A stretch of DNA of 54,771 nucleotides from the NCBI GenBank assembly GCA_947625245.1, contig CANQNO010000009.1:1-54771 (forward strand), read 5' to 3'. The notes below the pieces were generated by a model that ran no database searches, had not been told where the DNA came from, and worked only from the letters and a program-made list of their open reading frames with translations. The stretch is from an uncultured Clostridia bacterium. Lineage in GTDB: Bacteria > Bacillota > Clostridia > Christensenellales > Borkfalkiaceae. Both the position numbers and the translations under genes were made by a program. Below, in pieces: positions 15,411 through 24,528 of this stretch (positions are counted from its first letter, which is position 1; the number at the start of each line of letters is the position of its first letter).

Positions 15411-16277
15411 TCAGTTTTTGAATTCGTCGAAGGGGTCGTCGCCGCCGCCGTCTTTTCCGCTACCGTACTCCGAAAACGGTTCGTCGTTCCCGTCCGTACC
15501 GCCGCCGCGGGGAGTTTCGTACGGGTCGTTGCCGTAGCCGCGTTCGTAGGGGTTGCCGTACGCGTTCTGCTGGTTGCGGTAACGCATATACGCCTGCTCC
15601 TGCATTCTGCGCACGTATTCGGAATAGCTCATGGCGCGGTTGTTCCTGACTACGAAAACCATAATGCCCTGTATGGGGAAGAAAATGCATGCAAGGGTAA
15701 ACAGGAAATAGTGCTTTGCGGAATAGGTCTGGAAGAAGCAGTTTAAAATTACGACGAGTATGAAAAGGTATACGAGTTCGACAATACCGAGAATTATGTC
15801 GAGATAATTATAGCACCAGCCAGCCCAGGCAAGCGCGGGGTGGTCGGAGGCAAAGCTGTCGGGGAGAAATATGTTTTCGGTTGCGGTTTCGCCCGCTTCG
15901 CCTACACGCGAGACCGTTTCGAAGAGGTTATTGGCTTCGAGCGTGGCGAGCGCGACGTAAAAGAGCGTGTACATGGCAAACAGCACCGCTTCGGTTATAG
16001 CCGCGGCAATTGCGATTTTTTTGGTATCGATATTGAAAAACCTGTTTTTCTGCCCGCATACGCCTAAATAATAGGTGTTGAAAAAGGGCAGAAACGCCAT
16101 CCACCTGTGGTTAAACCCCTCGCGGCGGGCAATGGTGTAAAGCCCTATGGACTGAAAGATATAGACTATAAGAAAACATGCCCCGCCTACTATCATGGAA
16201 ACCCAGAATTCGAGCCTTTCGCCCGGGAACAAATCCAAAATTTGTCTTGTCAGGTCGGTATATTCGAAAAAATCCAT
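15411..16277 (-). CDS. Multi-pass membrane protein of unknown function
   Basis: I do not recognise this 288-residue protein. It shows an N-terminal membrane segment (about residues 20-42), a conserved-looking loop EGFNHRWMAFLPFFNTYYLG (small-residue pattern seen in DUF5684-like and signal-peptidase-associated membrane proteins), three to four further helices to about residue 205, then a hydrophilic tail of about 80 residues rich in Gly, Tyr, Asn and Asp (YRNQQNAYGNPYERGYGND and DGGGDDPFDEF). The tail is probably disordered and cytoplasmic. I chose the ATG at 16277 because GGGAGGAG lies two bases upstream of it within good spacing. It stands alone between mnmE and truA with its own terminator. 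Confidence 0.75.
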   Translation of the reverse strand: MDFFEYTDLTRQILDLFPGERLEFWVSMIVGGACFLIVYIFQSIGLYTIARREGFNHRWMAFLPFFNTYYLGVCGQKNRFFNIDTKKIAIAAAITEAVLFAMYTLFYVALATLEANNLFETVSRVGEAGETATENIFLPDSFASDHPALAWAGWCYNYLDIILGIVELVYLFILVVILNCFFQTYSAKHYFLFTLACIFFPIQGIMVFVVRNNRAMSYSEYVRRMQEQAYMRYRNQQNAYGNPYERGYGNDPYETPRGGGTDGNDEPFSEYGSGKDGGGDDPFDEFKN

Positions 16278-16375
16278 AACTCCTCCCTGCCGCACCCCTC
16301 AGCGGCATACCAGCTATATAATATAGCGCAAAAGATTGAACGTAATGAAAACAATGTGTGAAAAACAAGTAAAAT

Positions 16376-17158
16376 TTAAGGCTGTTTTGCCTTTCCGGCG
16401 CCGAACAGGTCGAAGCCGTAATCGACGCTTTCGAGCGTCAGCCCCCTTGCGGGCATGGTCTTTCCGACAAAGTCTCTATTGCCCGTTTCAAGCGATTTTA
16501 TAACCCGCTCTTCGCCGAGCGCGCCGTTTGCAAAATACAGCGCGGTGCCCGCTATTGTGCGAACCATGTTATAGAGAAAGCCGTTGCCCGTAAGATAAAT
16601 TTCCACGTTTAAAGCCGTTGGGGAACTTTGGGCGCGAAGGGTTGCCGAATAGATGATCCTTGTAAAAGTTTTTGCCGCCGTACCGCTTTTGGCATAGGCG
16701 GAAAAATCGTGCTCCCCCTCGAAAAATCGCAATACATATTGCATTTTTGCTATGTCCGCGCTCCCTTTCACCCATACGGAATATCTGTCGGAAAGGGGAT
16801 TGCGGCGCGGTGAAAAGTACATTCTGTAACAATATGTTTTTTTCTTAGCGCTCCTGTTTGCGTCAAAGCCTTCGGGCGCGGTTACCGAAGAAAGTACGCT
16901 TATGTCTTCGGGCAGGCGCATGTTGAGCGCGTCGGCGATCTTGCCCGCCGGCACCGACGTTTCGGCGTCGAGGTGGCATACCTGCGCCCTTGCGTGAACG
17001 CCCGCGTCCGTCCTGCCGCTTGCCGTGACGGCTGTCCTTTTGCCGAACAGCCCTAAAGCGGCGTCTTCGAGCTTTTCCTGTACGGAAACGCAGTTGTTCT
17101 GCACCTGCCAACCGCCGTAATTTGTGCCGTCGTACGAGACGAGAAGAGCGTATCTCAT
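16376..17158 (-). CDS. truA: tRNA pseudouridine synthase A
   Basis: The 260-residue enzyme makes pseudouridine at positions 38-40 of the tRNA anticodon stem. It starts MRYALLVSYDGTNYGGWQVQ and carries the catalytic aspartate in SGRTDAGVHARAQVCHL near residue 50. FLYNMVRTIAGT near 198 is the second family signature. The ATG overlaps the ecfT stop (ATGA). The order ecfA-ecfT-truA is common in Firmicutes. Length and motifs are normal. Confidence 0.95.
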   Translation of the reverse strand: MRYALLVSYDGTNYGGWQVQNNCVSVQEKLEDAALGLFGKRTAVTASGRTDAGVHARAQVCHLDAETSVPAGKIADALNMRLPEDISVLSSVTAPEGFDANRSAKKKTYCYRMYFSPRRNPLSDRYSVWVKGSADIAKMQYVLRFFEGEHDFSAYAKSGTAAKTFTRIIYSATLRAQSSPTALNVEIYLTGNGFLYNMVRTIAGTALYFANGALGEERVIKSLETGNRDFVGKTMPARGLTLESVDYGFDLFGAGKAKQP

Positions 17159-18003
17159 CGGCTTAACCTTAAATATTCATAGATTTGCGGGAAAATTTGC
17201 GCGGCATAGATATTGAGCAGCACCACTCCCGCTATCAGCACGGCAAACGCCGCGAACACCGCCGCGTCGCGCGCGCCGAAATGAAGTTTTTTGTATTTTG
17301 TGCGGTTTTTGGAACCCGTATAACAGCGGGCGTCCATTGCGTCGCCCAACTCCTCCGCGCGGCGGAACGCGCTTATGAGCAGAGGAATTAAAATAGGCAC
17401 TATTGCCTTTATGCGCTTAAAGATATTGCCGCTTTCAAAATCCGCGCCCCTCGCTTTCTGAGCGGAAATTATGCGGTTGGTTTCGTCTATGAGCGTGGGA
17501 ATAAACCTAAGGGCTATGGACATTATCAGGGCAAGCTCGTGCACGGGGAATTTTATATATTTTAAAGGTTTTAAAAGGCTCTCTATCCCGTCGGTCAAAG
17601 ACACGGGCGTGGTTGTAAGCGTAAGCACCGAAGAAGCCATTACAAGGAAGAAAAGTCTAAGTACGAGAAATACTGTGAAAACCACTCCTTCCAGATAGAT
17701 TTTTATGAATTTCCACTGAAACAGGAGACGCTCGCCGCCGTGGAAAAAGAGATTGAGTACGGAGGTAAGAACGAGGATGAATATTATCCCCTTTATGGAG
17801 CGCAGAACGCTGCCCAGCGGCAGCCGGGAAAGGAGTATTGCCAAAAACAGCAGCGCCGCGCAGGCGAGCAGGGAGTAGAAGTTATTTGACACGAACAGTA
17901 AAACTATAAAGGCTATCAAAGCCAAAAGTTTGGTGCGGGGGTCGGCTCTGTGCAAAAAGGATTTGCCGGGGTAATATTGCCCGAATGTTACGTCGTTAAG
18001 CAT
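17155..18003 (-). CDS. ecfT: Energy-coupling factor transporter transmembrane protein EcfT
   Basis: The 282-residue membrane protein starts MLNDVTFGQYYPGKSFLHRADPRTK, where GxxxPGxSxLHRxDPRTK is the family's entry signature. It has five to six helices. The two coupling motifs of the cytoplasmic helices appear as QKARGADF near residue 180 and DAMDARCYTG near 225. EcfT joins the ATPases to interchangeable vitamin-binding S components. No S component is in the window, as expected for a group II ECF system with one shared module. The start overlaps the end of the fused ATPase gene by eight bases. Confidence 0.95.
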   Translation of the reverse strand: MLNDVTFGQYYPGKSFLHRADPRTKLLALIAFIVLLFVSNNFYSLLACAALLFLAILLSRLPLGSVLRSIKGIIFILVLTSVLNLFFHGGERLLFQWKFIKIYLEGVVFTVFLVLRLFFLVMASSVLTLTTTPVSLTDGIESLLKPLKYIKFPVHELALIMSIALRFIPTLIDETNRIISAQKARGADFESGNIFKRIKAIVPILIPLLISAFRRAEELGDAMDARCYTGSKNRTKYKKLHFGARDAAVFAAFAVLIAGVVLLNIYAAQIFPQIYEYLRLSR

Positions 18004-19813
18004 TTGCGCCCCCGTATATCCCTATTACTTTCGACGTGAAGTCCTTTGCCGTGCAGTCGCTTTGAACCGCTATCCCGTTTTCGGCAAGAAGGGAAGATAT
18101 TTTTACCGTAAGCGGCACGTCGAGCCCTAACGCGCGAAGTTCGCTTTCCCGCGCGAAGAGGTCGGCGCAAACGGCGCAGTCGAACACCCGCCCTTCGCTT
18201 ATCACTGCGGCGCGGGTGCAGTTTTCAGCCACTTCGTCCATATCGTGCGAGACTATTATTACCGTTTTGCACCACTCTTCGTGGAGTTTGTGCAAAAGCT
18301 CCATGATCTCCTTTTTGCCCTTAGGGTCGAGGCCTGCGGCGGGCTCGTCCAAAACCAGAATATGCGGCTTTGTGACTATTACTCCCGCTATCGCCACTCT
18401 TCTTTTTTGACCGCCCGAAAGGTCGAAAGGAGACTTGTCCTTTACCTCTTCGTAGTTCAGCCCGACTATTTCCACACTGCTCTTTACGGCGGCTTCGATT
18501 TCTTCGTCGGTCAGATTTTTATTGAAATTTTTAAGCCCGAAAGCCACGTCGGCGAACACCGTTTCGGCAAAGAGCTGGTATTCGGGATATTGGAATACCA
18601 TTCCGACAGAAGCGCGCAGGGCTTTGAAATCGGTCTTTTTGTCGGCAAGGTTGAATTTGCCTATTGTGACCGAGGGTTCGGGCGGGGGTACGACTCCCTT
18701 TTTTGCTTTGGGTTTATGATAGCGCTTTTCCGCCTGAGGCAGTTTAATAAGGGCGTTGAGATGCTGTATGAGCGTGGATTTGCCGCTCCCCGTGTGCCCG
18801 ATTATGCCGAAAAATTCGCCGTCGTCTATATGCAGATTTACGCCTTTTAAGGCGTTGGTCGCAAACGGAGATTTTTTGGAATACGTGTAGGACAGATTTT
18901 TTATGTCGATATCCCAAAGATGGTCCGAAATAATCTGTGCGGATTTTGGCTTTCCGGTTTGCGCGCTGAAAATTCCGCGCGAGTGTAGATTTTTAAGAAT
19001 ATCTTCCGCAAGCCGCGAAGGGGTAAGGTCATTGCCAATTTCCATGCCCGCCGCCCGCAGGTTTTGGCAGATGACCGATATTTCGGGAAGGCGCAAATTG
19101 AAGGTTTCGAGCGCGTCGCCGTTTTCGAATATCTTGTCGGGCGTGCCTTCGAGCGCAATTTCGCCCTTGTTTAAAACTATGGTACGGTCGGCAAGAAGGG
19201 CTTCGTCCATAAAGTGGGTAATCAAAATTATGGTCATGCCCTCTTCCTTGTTCAGGCGGCGCACTACGTCTATAACTTCACGCCTGCCTCGGGGGTCGAG
19301 CATTGCCGTGCTTTCGTCCAGAATAAGCACGTCGGGCTTGACGGCAAGAACGCCCGCCACGGCTATGCGCTGTTTTTGCCCGCCCGAAAGACGGGACGGG
19401 GTTGCGGTACGGAATTTTTCCATGCCGACGGCGGAAAGCGCCCACTCTATGCGGCGCCCTATTTCTTCCCGCTCCACGCCGAGATTTTCAGGTCCGAAAG
19501 CCACGTCGTCCTCGACTATCGAAGCGACGGTCTGGTTGTCGGGGTTCTGGAACACTATCCCGACGTGCCTGCGGATCTCCGCAATGTTCTCGCGCAGGGA
19601 GACGTCTTTCCCAAAAACCGTAATCTTGCCCTCGTTAGCCGTAAGCAGCCCGTTAAAGAGCCTTGCAAGCGTACTCTTGCCGCTTCCGTTATGACCTATT
19701 ACGGACAAAAACTCGCCCTTGCCGACGGTAAGGTTTATACCGTTGAGGGCATACCCCTCCTGCCCGGGATAGGCAAATTTTAAATTTTGGCATATTATCA
19801 CAGGTTCGGACAT
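17996..19813 (-). CDS. Fused energy-coupling factor ATPases EcfA1-EcfA2
   Basis: The 605-residue protein has two complete ABC domains in one chain. Domain 1 (about 1-280) has GHNGSGKST at 40-48, LSGGQKQRIAVAGV and LILDESTAMLDP, the EcfA1 pattern. Domain 2 (about 305-605) has GHTGSGKSTLIQHLNAL near 335, LSGGQKRRVAIAGV and LVLDEPAAGLDP, the EcfA2 pattern. In most Firmicutes these are two adjacent genes. Here there is no stop between them and a linker of roughly 25 residues joins them. Both nucleotide sites look intact. I chose the ATG at 19813 because GGGG lies six bases upstream; a TTG at 19825 is less likely. It powers ECF vitamin uptake with EcfT. Confidence 0.93.
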   Translation of the reverse strand: MSEPVIICQNLKFAYPGQEGYALNGINLTVGKGEFLSVIGHNGSGKSTLARLFNGLLTANEGKITVFGKDVSLRENIAEIRRHVGIVFQNPDNQTVASIVEDDVAFGPENLGVEREEIGRRIEWALSAVGMEKFRTATPSRLSGGQKQRIAVAGVLAVKPDVLILDESTAMLDPRGRREVIDVVRRLNKEEGMTIILITHFMDEALLADRTIVLNKGEIALEGTPDKIFENGDALETFNLRLPEISVICQNLRAAGMEIGNDLTPSRLAEDILKNLHSRGIFSAQTGKPKSAQIISDHLWDIDIKNLSYTYSKKSPFATNALKGVNLHIDDGEFFGIIGHTGSGKSTLIQHLNALIKLPQAEKRYHKPKAKKGVVPPPEPSVTIGKFNLADKKTDFKALRASVGMVFQYPEYQLFAETVFADVAFGLKNFNKNLTDEEIEAAVKSSVEIVGLNYEEVKDKSPFDLSGGQKRRVAIAGVIVTKPHILVLDEPAAGLDPKGKKEIMELLHKLHEEWCKTVIIVSHDMDEVAENCTRAAVISEGRVFDCAVCADLFARESELRALGLDVPLTVKISSLLAENGIAVQSDCTAKDFTSKVIGIYGGANA

Positions 19814-19842
19814 TGCGTTCCCCAAATTATTTATCTTAAATA

Positions 19843-19871
19843 ATTATAGCAAATCGTTTTATTTTATTCAA
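19843..19871 (-). promoter_or_regulatory. Promoter of the ecf-truA operon
   Basis: Minus-strand TTGAAT (19866-19871) and an extended -10 TGCTATAAT (TATAAT at 19843-19848) are spaced by 17 bases, about 30 bases before the fused ATPase start. Confidence 0.65.
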
Positions 19872-19956
19872 CTGTTAACGCACGGATAATTGCAAATAAA
19901 TTAATTAAAAAATACAGAAGGGCAAAAGCTTTTTTAAATAAATCCGATAAGGTTAA

Positions 19957-19985
19957 TTGACTTTTTTATACGCGCATATTATAAT
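19957..19985 (+). promoter_or_regulatory. Strong promoter of the PFOR gene, with a structured 5' leader
   Basis: TTGACT (19957-19962) and TATAAT (19980-19985) are exactly 17 bases apart. The roughly 85-base leader that follows contains a GC-rich hairpin with outer arms TATACGC and GCGTATA (about 19996-20036) but no U-tract. It may act as a 5' stabilising structure. A clear AATCGGAGG ribosome binding site then precedes the ATG. Confidence 0.75.
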
Positions 19986-20076
19986 TGAATATGTATATAC
20001 GCCCCGACGCGATCCGCGCGGGCGATACGCGTATAGTATAAAAAACAAATTTATTATAACAATCGGAGGTTTTTTG

Positions 20077-23000
20077 ATGAAAAAATTGACTATCGACGGC
20101 AACACCGCCGCCAGCCATGTCGCCTATGCCTTTTCGGAAGTAGCGGCGATCTATCCCATCACCCCCTCTTCGCCCATGGCGGAGGTTGCGGACGAGTGGG
20201 CAACCGCTGGCAGGACGAATATGTGGGGTCAGAAAGTAAAGATTGCCGAAATGCAGTCCGAAGGCGGCGCGGCGGGCGCCGTGCACGGCTCGCTTTGCGC
20301 GGGCGCGCTCACCAGCACGTATACCGCTTCGCAGGGGCTTCTTTTGATGATCCCCAACATGTATAAAATAGCCGGCGAACTTATGCCCATGGTAATGCAC
20401 GTTTCCGCACGTGCGCTTGCGGCACATTCCCTTAACATTTTCGGCGACCATGCCGACGTTATGGCTTGCCGCCAGACAGGTTTTGCAATGCTCTGCGACG
20501 GCTCCGTACAGGAAGTTATGGATCTCGCGCTTGTGGCGCACCTCTCCACGTTAAGGTCGAGAGTGCCTTTCATTAACTTCTTCGACGGCTTCAGAACCAG
20601 CCACGAAGTTGCAAAAATAGACGTATGGGACGAAGCCGACAACTATGCCGAAATCCGCAAAATCTGCGAAGAAGTTGGCATAGCCGACGATATAAAAGAT
20701 TTTAAGAGCCGTGCGCTCAACCCCGAACACCCTATCCAGAAGGGCACCGCGCAGAACGGAGACACCTATTTCCAGAACAGGGAAACGGCAAACTGCTATT
20801 ATGCTGCCGCACCCGCTATCGTTCAGGAAATGATGGACGTCGTTTCGAAGCACTGCGGAAGAAATTATCACCTGTTCGACTATGTGGGCGCACCCGACGC
20901 GACCGAAGTTATAGTATGTATGGGTTCGGGCTGTGAGACGATAGAAGAATCCATAAACAAACTCAACACGATGGGCAAAAAGTACGGACTTATAAAAGTA
21001 CGTCTGTACCGTCCTTTCGTTGCCGACGCGTTTGTAAAGGCTATCCCCGCAACAGTTAAAAAGATGGCGGTTCTTGACAGGACGAAGGAACCCGGCTCTT
21101 TGGGCGAACCCCTCTACCTCGACGTTTGCTCGTCACTCCTCGAAAAAGGCGTGAAGAACATAAAAGTATACGGCGGCAGATACGGTCTCGGCTCAAAGGA
21201 ATTCACACCTTCGATGGTAAAAGCCGTTTATAAAAATCTTGAAAAGAGACAGCCCAAAAACCACTTCACGATAGGTATCCACGAGGACGTGACCAATTCG
21301 TCGCTCGACTTCTCGGAAAAATTCGACGCCGCACCCGCAGGTTCGACGAGCTGCAAGTTCTACGGTCTCGGCTCGGACGGCACCGTTGGCGCGAACAAGA
21401 ACTCCATTAAGATAATAGGCGACCATACCGACAAACACGCGCAGGCGTACTTCTTCTACGATTCGAAGAAGTCGGGCGGCATCACCGTTTCCCACCTCCG
21501 TTTCGGCGACAAGCCCATACAGTCGGAATATCTTATAGACTCCGCAGACTTCGTGCAGTGCTCCAACCCCTCCTACATAACCCGCTACGATATGACGGGC
21601 GACATTAAAGAGGGCGGCACCTTCCTTTTGAATACCGGCGCGACGACGGTGGAAGCGCTTGAAAGCTTTTTACCCGCAAAAGTAAAGAGAGACATTGCGC
21701 AAAAGCATATCAATCTGTATGTGATCGACGCAATCGAAATAGCCGGAAAACTCGGGCTGAAAGGCAGAACGAACACGATATTGCAGTCGGCGTTCTTTAA
21801 AGTTAACCCTCAGATCATGCCCTACGAAAAGGCTGTGGAATATATGAAATACATGGCTACAAAGTCCTTTGCGAGAAAGGGCGACGCGGTCGTAAAGATG
21901 AACCACGACGCGATAGACAGCGCGGATTCGCACCTCGTTAAAATAAACGTTCCCGCAGAGTGGGCAAAAGCCACCAAAGGCGCCGAAATGGTAAAGGGCG
22001 CGAAGAACGCTTATTATCAGGAAATTATAAAGCCCATCCTCTACCTCAAGGGCGACGAACTGAAATCCTCGCAGTTCAATGCGGACGGACATGTTCCCAC
22101 CGGCACCACGAAGTTCGAAAAACGCGGTGTTGCGGTGCTCGTTCCCGAAATAGACATTTCGAAGTGCATACAGTGCGGCAGCTGCTCGTTTGTATGCCCC
22201 CACGCTTGTCTCCGCCCCGCATTGTTCGCCGCAGGCACCAAAAAGCCCTCTTCCTTAAAGGCAAAGGCGGCTATCGGCTTGCCCGGCTATGAATACAAGA
22301 TGCAGGTTTCGCCCCTCGACTGTATGGGCTGCGGCGTGTGCGCTACCGTTTGCCCCGTAAAGGACGGCGGTGCTATCAAGATGGTTCCCTTACAGCAATC
22401 CCTCGACAAGCACGAGGACAAAAACTGGGAATTCGCGGTAGAACTTCCCGAAGTAGACACTTCCAAATTCAAGAAAGACACCGTAAAGGGCTGCCAGTTC
22501 GAGACTCCTCTCTTTGAGTTCTCGGGCGCATGCGCGGGTTGCGGCGAAACGCCTTATGTAAAGGTAGTTACCCAACTCTTCGGCGAAGATATGATTATCG
22601 CCAATGCGACGGGCTGCTCCTCCATTTACGGCGGCTCCTCGCCCACATGCCCTTATGCAAAGAACAAGGCAGGCCGCGGACCCGCATGGGCAAACTCCCT
22701 CTTTGAGGACAACGCCGAATTCGGTTACGGCATGAATCTTGCATACACGGCAAGGCGCAACGCCGTTAAGGCGAAAGTTGAAAGGCTTGCCGAAATTTCC
22801 TGCGGGGAAGGCAAGACGGTTTGCGAGGCATACCTTGCCGCGTTCGGCGACAGGGAAGCTTCCAAAAAGGCGGCGGCAGACCTTGTTGCGGCGCTTGAGC
22901 ACTGCCATAAGTGCGACGGCGAAGCGGGTGAACTCGTAAAAGAAATTCTGGAATCCAAAGACTGCCTTGCAAAGAAGTCCATATGGATAATCGGCGGCGA

Positions 23001-23604
23001 CGGCTGGGCTTACGATATAGGTTACGGCGGTTTGGACCACGTATTGGCTTCCGGCGAGGACGTAAATATCCTTGTTCTCGACACCGAAGTTTACTCCAAC
23101 ACGGGCGGTCAGGCATCCAAATCCACCAACATAGGCGCGGTAGCCAAATTCGCTTCCGCGGGCAAGCGTGTAAAGAAAAAGGATTTGGGCATGATAGCAA
23201 AGACTTACGGCTACGTTTATGTTGCGCAGTGCGCAATGGGCAGCAACCCCGCGCAACTTCTTAAAGCGCTTACCGAAGCAGAAGCTTACCACGGTCCCTC
23301 CATCATTATCTGCTATGCGCCTTGCATTAACCACGGCATTAACATGACGAAGAGCCAGCTCGAAGAAAAAGCGGCAGTCGACTGCGGTTATTGGCAACTT
23401 TACAGATACAATCCCGAAGGCGACGTATTTACTCTCGATTCGAAAGAACCCACGGGCGACTATCAGGCGTTCCTTGCGGGCGAAACGAGATTTGCTTCCC
23501 TTGTTAAAACGCAGGGTGCGGAAGTTGCGAACGACCTCTTTAAACAGACCGAAGAGTCCGCAAAAGAGAGGCTGGAAGGCTATAAAAAGCTTGCGGGCAA
23601 ATAA
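20077..23604 (+). CDS. nifJ: Pyruvate:ferredoxin (flavodoxin) oxidoreductase
   Basis: This 1175-residue homodimeric PFOR oxidises pyruvate with CoA to acetyl-CoA and CO2 and reduces ferredoxin. It is the main acetyl-CoA source of anaerobes. Domains appear in order: pyruvate-binding domain I with YPITPSSPMAEVADEWA near residue 28; a 4Fe-4S ferredoxin-like domain with CIQCGSCSFVCPHAC near 697 and CMGCGVCATVCP near 748; and a TPP domain with GACAGCGETPYVK near 817 and GDGWAYDIGYGG near 974 followed by NTGGQASKST. The cysteines for all three clusters are present. I chose the ATG at 20077 because GGAGG lies 8 bases before it. It is monocistronic, between a strong promoter and a terminator, and codon use is clean. 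Confidence 0.97.
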   Translation: MKKLTIDGNTAASHVAYAFSEVAAIYPITPSSPMAEVADEWATAGRTNMWGQKVKIAEMQSEGGAAGAVHGSLCAGALTSTYTASQGLLLMIPNMYKIAGELMPMVMHVSARALAAHSLNIFGDHADVMACRQTGFAMLCDGSVQEVMDLALVAHLSTLRSRVPFINFFDGFRTSHEVAKIDVWDEADNYAEIRKICEEVGIADDIKDFKSRALNPEHPIQKGTAQNGDTYFQNRETANCYYAAAPAIVQEMMDVVSKHCGRNYHLFDYVGAPDATEVIVCMGSGCETIEESINKLNTMGKKYGLIKVRLYRPFVADAFVKAIPATVKKMAVLDRTKEPGSLGEPLYLDVCSSLLEKGVKNIKVYGGRYGLGSKEFTPSMVKAVYKNLEKRQPKNHFTIGIHEDVTNSSLDFSEKFDAAPAGSTSCKFYGLGSDGTVGANKNSIKIIGDHTDKHAQAYFFYDSKKSGGITVSHLRFGDKPIQSEYLIDSADFVQCSNPSYITRYDMTGDIKEGGTFLLNTGATTVEALESFLPAKVKRDIAQKHINLYVIDAIEIAGKLGLKGRTNTILQSAFFKVNPQIMPYEKAVEYMKYMATKSFARKGDAVVKMNHDAIDSADSHLVKINVPAEWAKATKGAEMVKGAKNAYYQEIIKPILYLKGDELKSSQFNADGHVPTGTTKFEKRGVAVLVPEIDISKCIQCGSCSFVCPHACLRPALFAAGTKKPSSLKAKAAIGLPGYEYKMQVSPLDCMGCGVCATVCPVKDGGAIKMVPLQQSLDKHEDKNWEFAVELPEVDTSKFKKDTVKGCQFETPLFEFSGACAGCGETPYVKVVTQLFGEDMIIANATGCSSIYGGSSPTCPYAKNKAGRGPAWANSLFEDNAEFGYGMNLAYTARRNAVKAKVERLAEISCGEGKTVCEAYLAAFGDREASKKAAADLVAALEHCHKCDGEAGELVKEILESKDCLAKKSIWIIGGDGWAYDIGYGGLDHVLASGEDVNILVLDTEVYSNTGGQASKSTNIGAVAKFASAGKRVKKKDLGMIAKTYGYVYVAQCAMGSNPAQLLKALTEAEAYHGPSIIICYAPCINHGINMTKSQLEEKAAVDCGYWQLYRYNPEGDVFTLDSKEPTGDYQAFLAGETRFASLVKTQGAEVANDLFKQTEESAKERLEGYKKLAGK

Positions 23605-23670
23605 GGGCTCACGTTGACGTGCCTTACGGCACAACAAGTTTTTGACGTTCTCAAACAGATATAAAAATAT

Positions 23671-23712
23671 CGCGCGCCGCGGCATTTGCCGCGGCGCGCT
23701 TTGATTTATTTT
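23671..23712 (+). terminator. Rho-independent terminator after the PFOR gene
   Basis: GCGCGCCGCGGC and GCCGCGGCGCGC (23672-23699) enclose a four-base loop, followed by TTTGATTTATTTTT. It may work in both directions because the lipoprotein gene converges on it. Confidence 0.75.
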
Positions 23713-23727
23713 TACAATTAAACCGAA

Positions 23728-24432
23728 TTATTTGGAAACCCAAAAAGTAGCTTTTATGTTTCTGTTTTGCCAATCGTCGTCGTTTTTACCCGAAGCCCCG
23801 TACCTTATGTACAAATCGTCCTTTAGCCTGTTCATCATGATTGTGGTACTGAATTCGTGAACCGCCCAACTTGTGTTGGCTTTGCCCGTACCGCCGTGTT
23901 CGAAGCGGTATTCGTATAAAAGGCTCGGGTCGGCAGGGTCGTAAAATTCGTCCAAAACTTTATCGAAGAAGGTATTGCTCTTACAATTCTTGTCGGCATA
24001 CAAAAACACATATTGATAACCGGAGTCAATTTCTTTGGCTTCAAGCGAAATTGTAACGTTCAATTTAGTATAGCCCGAATTATATGCCGACGTTACGGAA
24101 AAATAATTTGAAATCAGCAAAGTGTCCATTTTTTGATACGCCCTGCCCGAATCGGTCACCTTTGCCGAATCCTCCCTCAAAACGACGGTAAACTTATCCG
24201 TGGGGATACTAACCGGTGCTGAGGGTGCCGGCGTTTTGGAAGAATTATTACCGCCTGACGTTCCGCCTGACGCCGAACCCTGCTCTGTTGAACTTTCACC
24301 GCTTTTAAAGCAAGCAGTGAAACAAGACGCTATGCATATAACCGCAATAATAAGAAATATTGCCAACACAAGCTCGCCCCGTTTACCCGAACTGCGGCGG
24401 GCGCAGTTTCTGAAATCTTTTGCATGCAACAT
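23728..24432 (-). CDS. Lipoprotein-like exported protein of unknown function
   Basis: I do not recognise this 234-residue protein. It has a long basic N-terminus (residues 1-20), one hydrophobic segment LVLAIFLIIAVICIASCFTAC with cysteines at 37 and 41 that could serve as lipidation sites, then a low-complexity Ser/Gly/Thr linker (about 45-75) and an exported domain of about 160 residues. The domain is rich in beta-type alternation (SYLKLNVTISLEAKE-like strands) and ends TFWVSK. The start has AGGAG seven bases upstream. Its promoter contains a perfect palindrome and lies back to back with a small XRE repressor gene, so its expression is probably switched by that repressor. It is convergent with the PFOR terminator. 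Confidence 0.7.
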   Translation of the reverse strand: MLHAKDFRNCARRSSGKRGELVLAIFLIIAVICIASCFTACFKSGESSTEQGSASGGTSGGNNSSKTPAPSAPVSIPTDKFTVVLREDSAKVTDSGRAYQKMDTLLISNYFSVTSAYNSGYTKLNVTISLEAKEIDSGYQYVFLYADKNCKSNTFFDKVLDEFYDPADPSLLYEYRFEHGGTGKANTSWAVHEFSTTIMMNRLKDDLYIRYGASGKNDDDWQNRNIKATFWVSK

Positions 24433-24464
24433 ACTTAACTCCTGTTTGTGCTTATTTTACCGTA

Positions 24465-24508
24465 ATTATAGTACGTTAATAACGTACTTGTCAAGTAATA
24501 ACGTACTT
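24465..24508. promoter_or_regulatory. Divergent control region: promoter with palindromic operator in its spacer, plus a second half-site
   Basis: For the minus-strand lipoprotein gene, TTGACA (24489-24494) and TATAAT (24465-24470) are 18 bases apart. The spacer is almost entirely a perfect palindrome, GTACGTTAATAACGTAC (24471-24487). A second copy with one intact arm, TAACGTAC, lies at 24499-24506, 19 bases away. The neighbouring XRE protein is the obvious candidate to bind here, repressing the lipoprotein gene and, through the second site, itself. Confidence 0.7.
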
Positions 24509-24528
24509 ATTGCATATAATTTTTTTAT

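Noticed and set aside
19996-20036. GC-rich hairpin in the PFOR leader as a riboswitch
   Set aside because: A single stem without a terminator or sequestered ribosome binding site. It is noted as a 5' structure only.
22390-23685. 431-residue reading frame antisense to the PFOR gene
   Set aside because: It is a by-product of the GC-rich codon pattern of PFOR. It has no ribosome binding site, an odd composition and no recognisable motif, while PFOR is certain.
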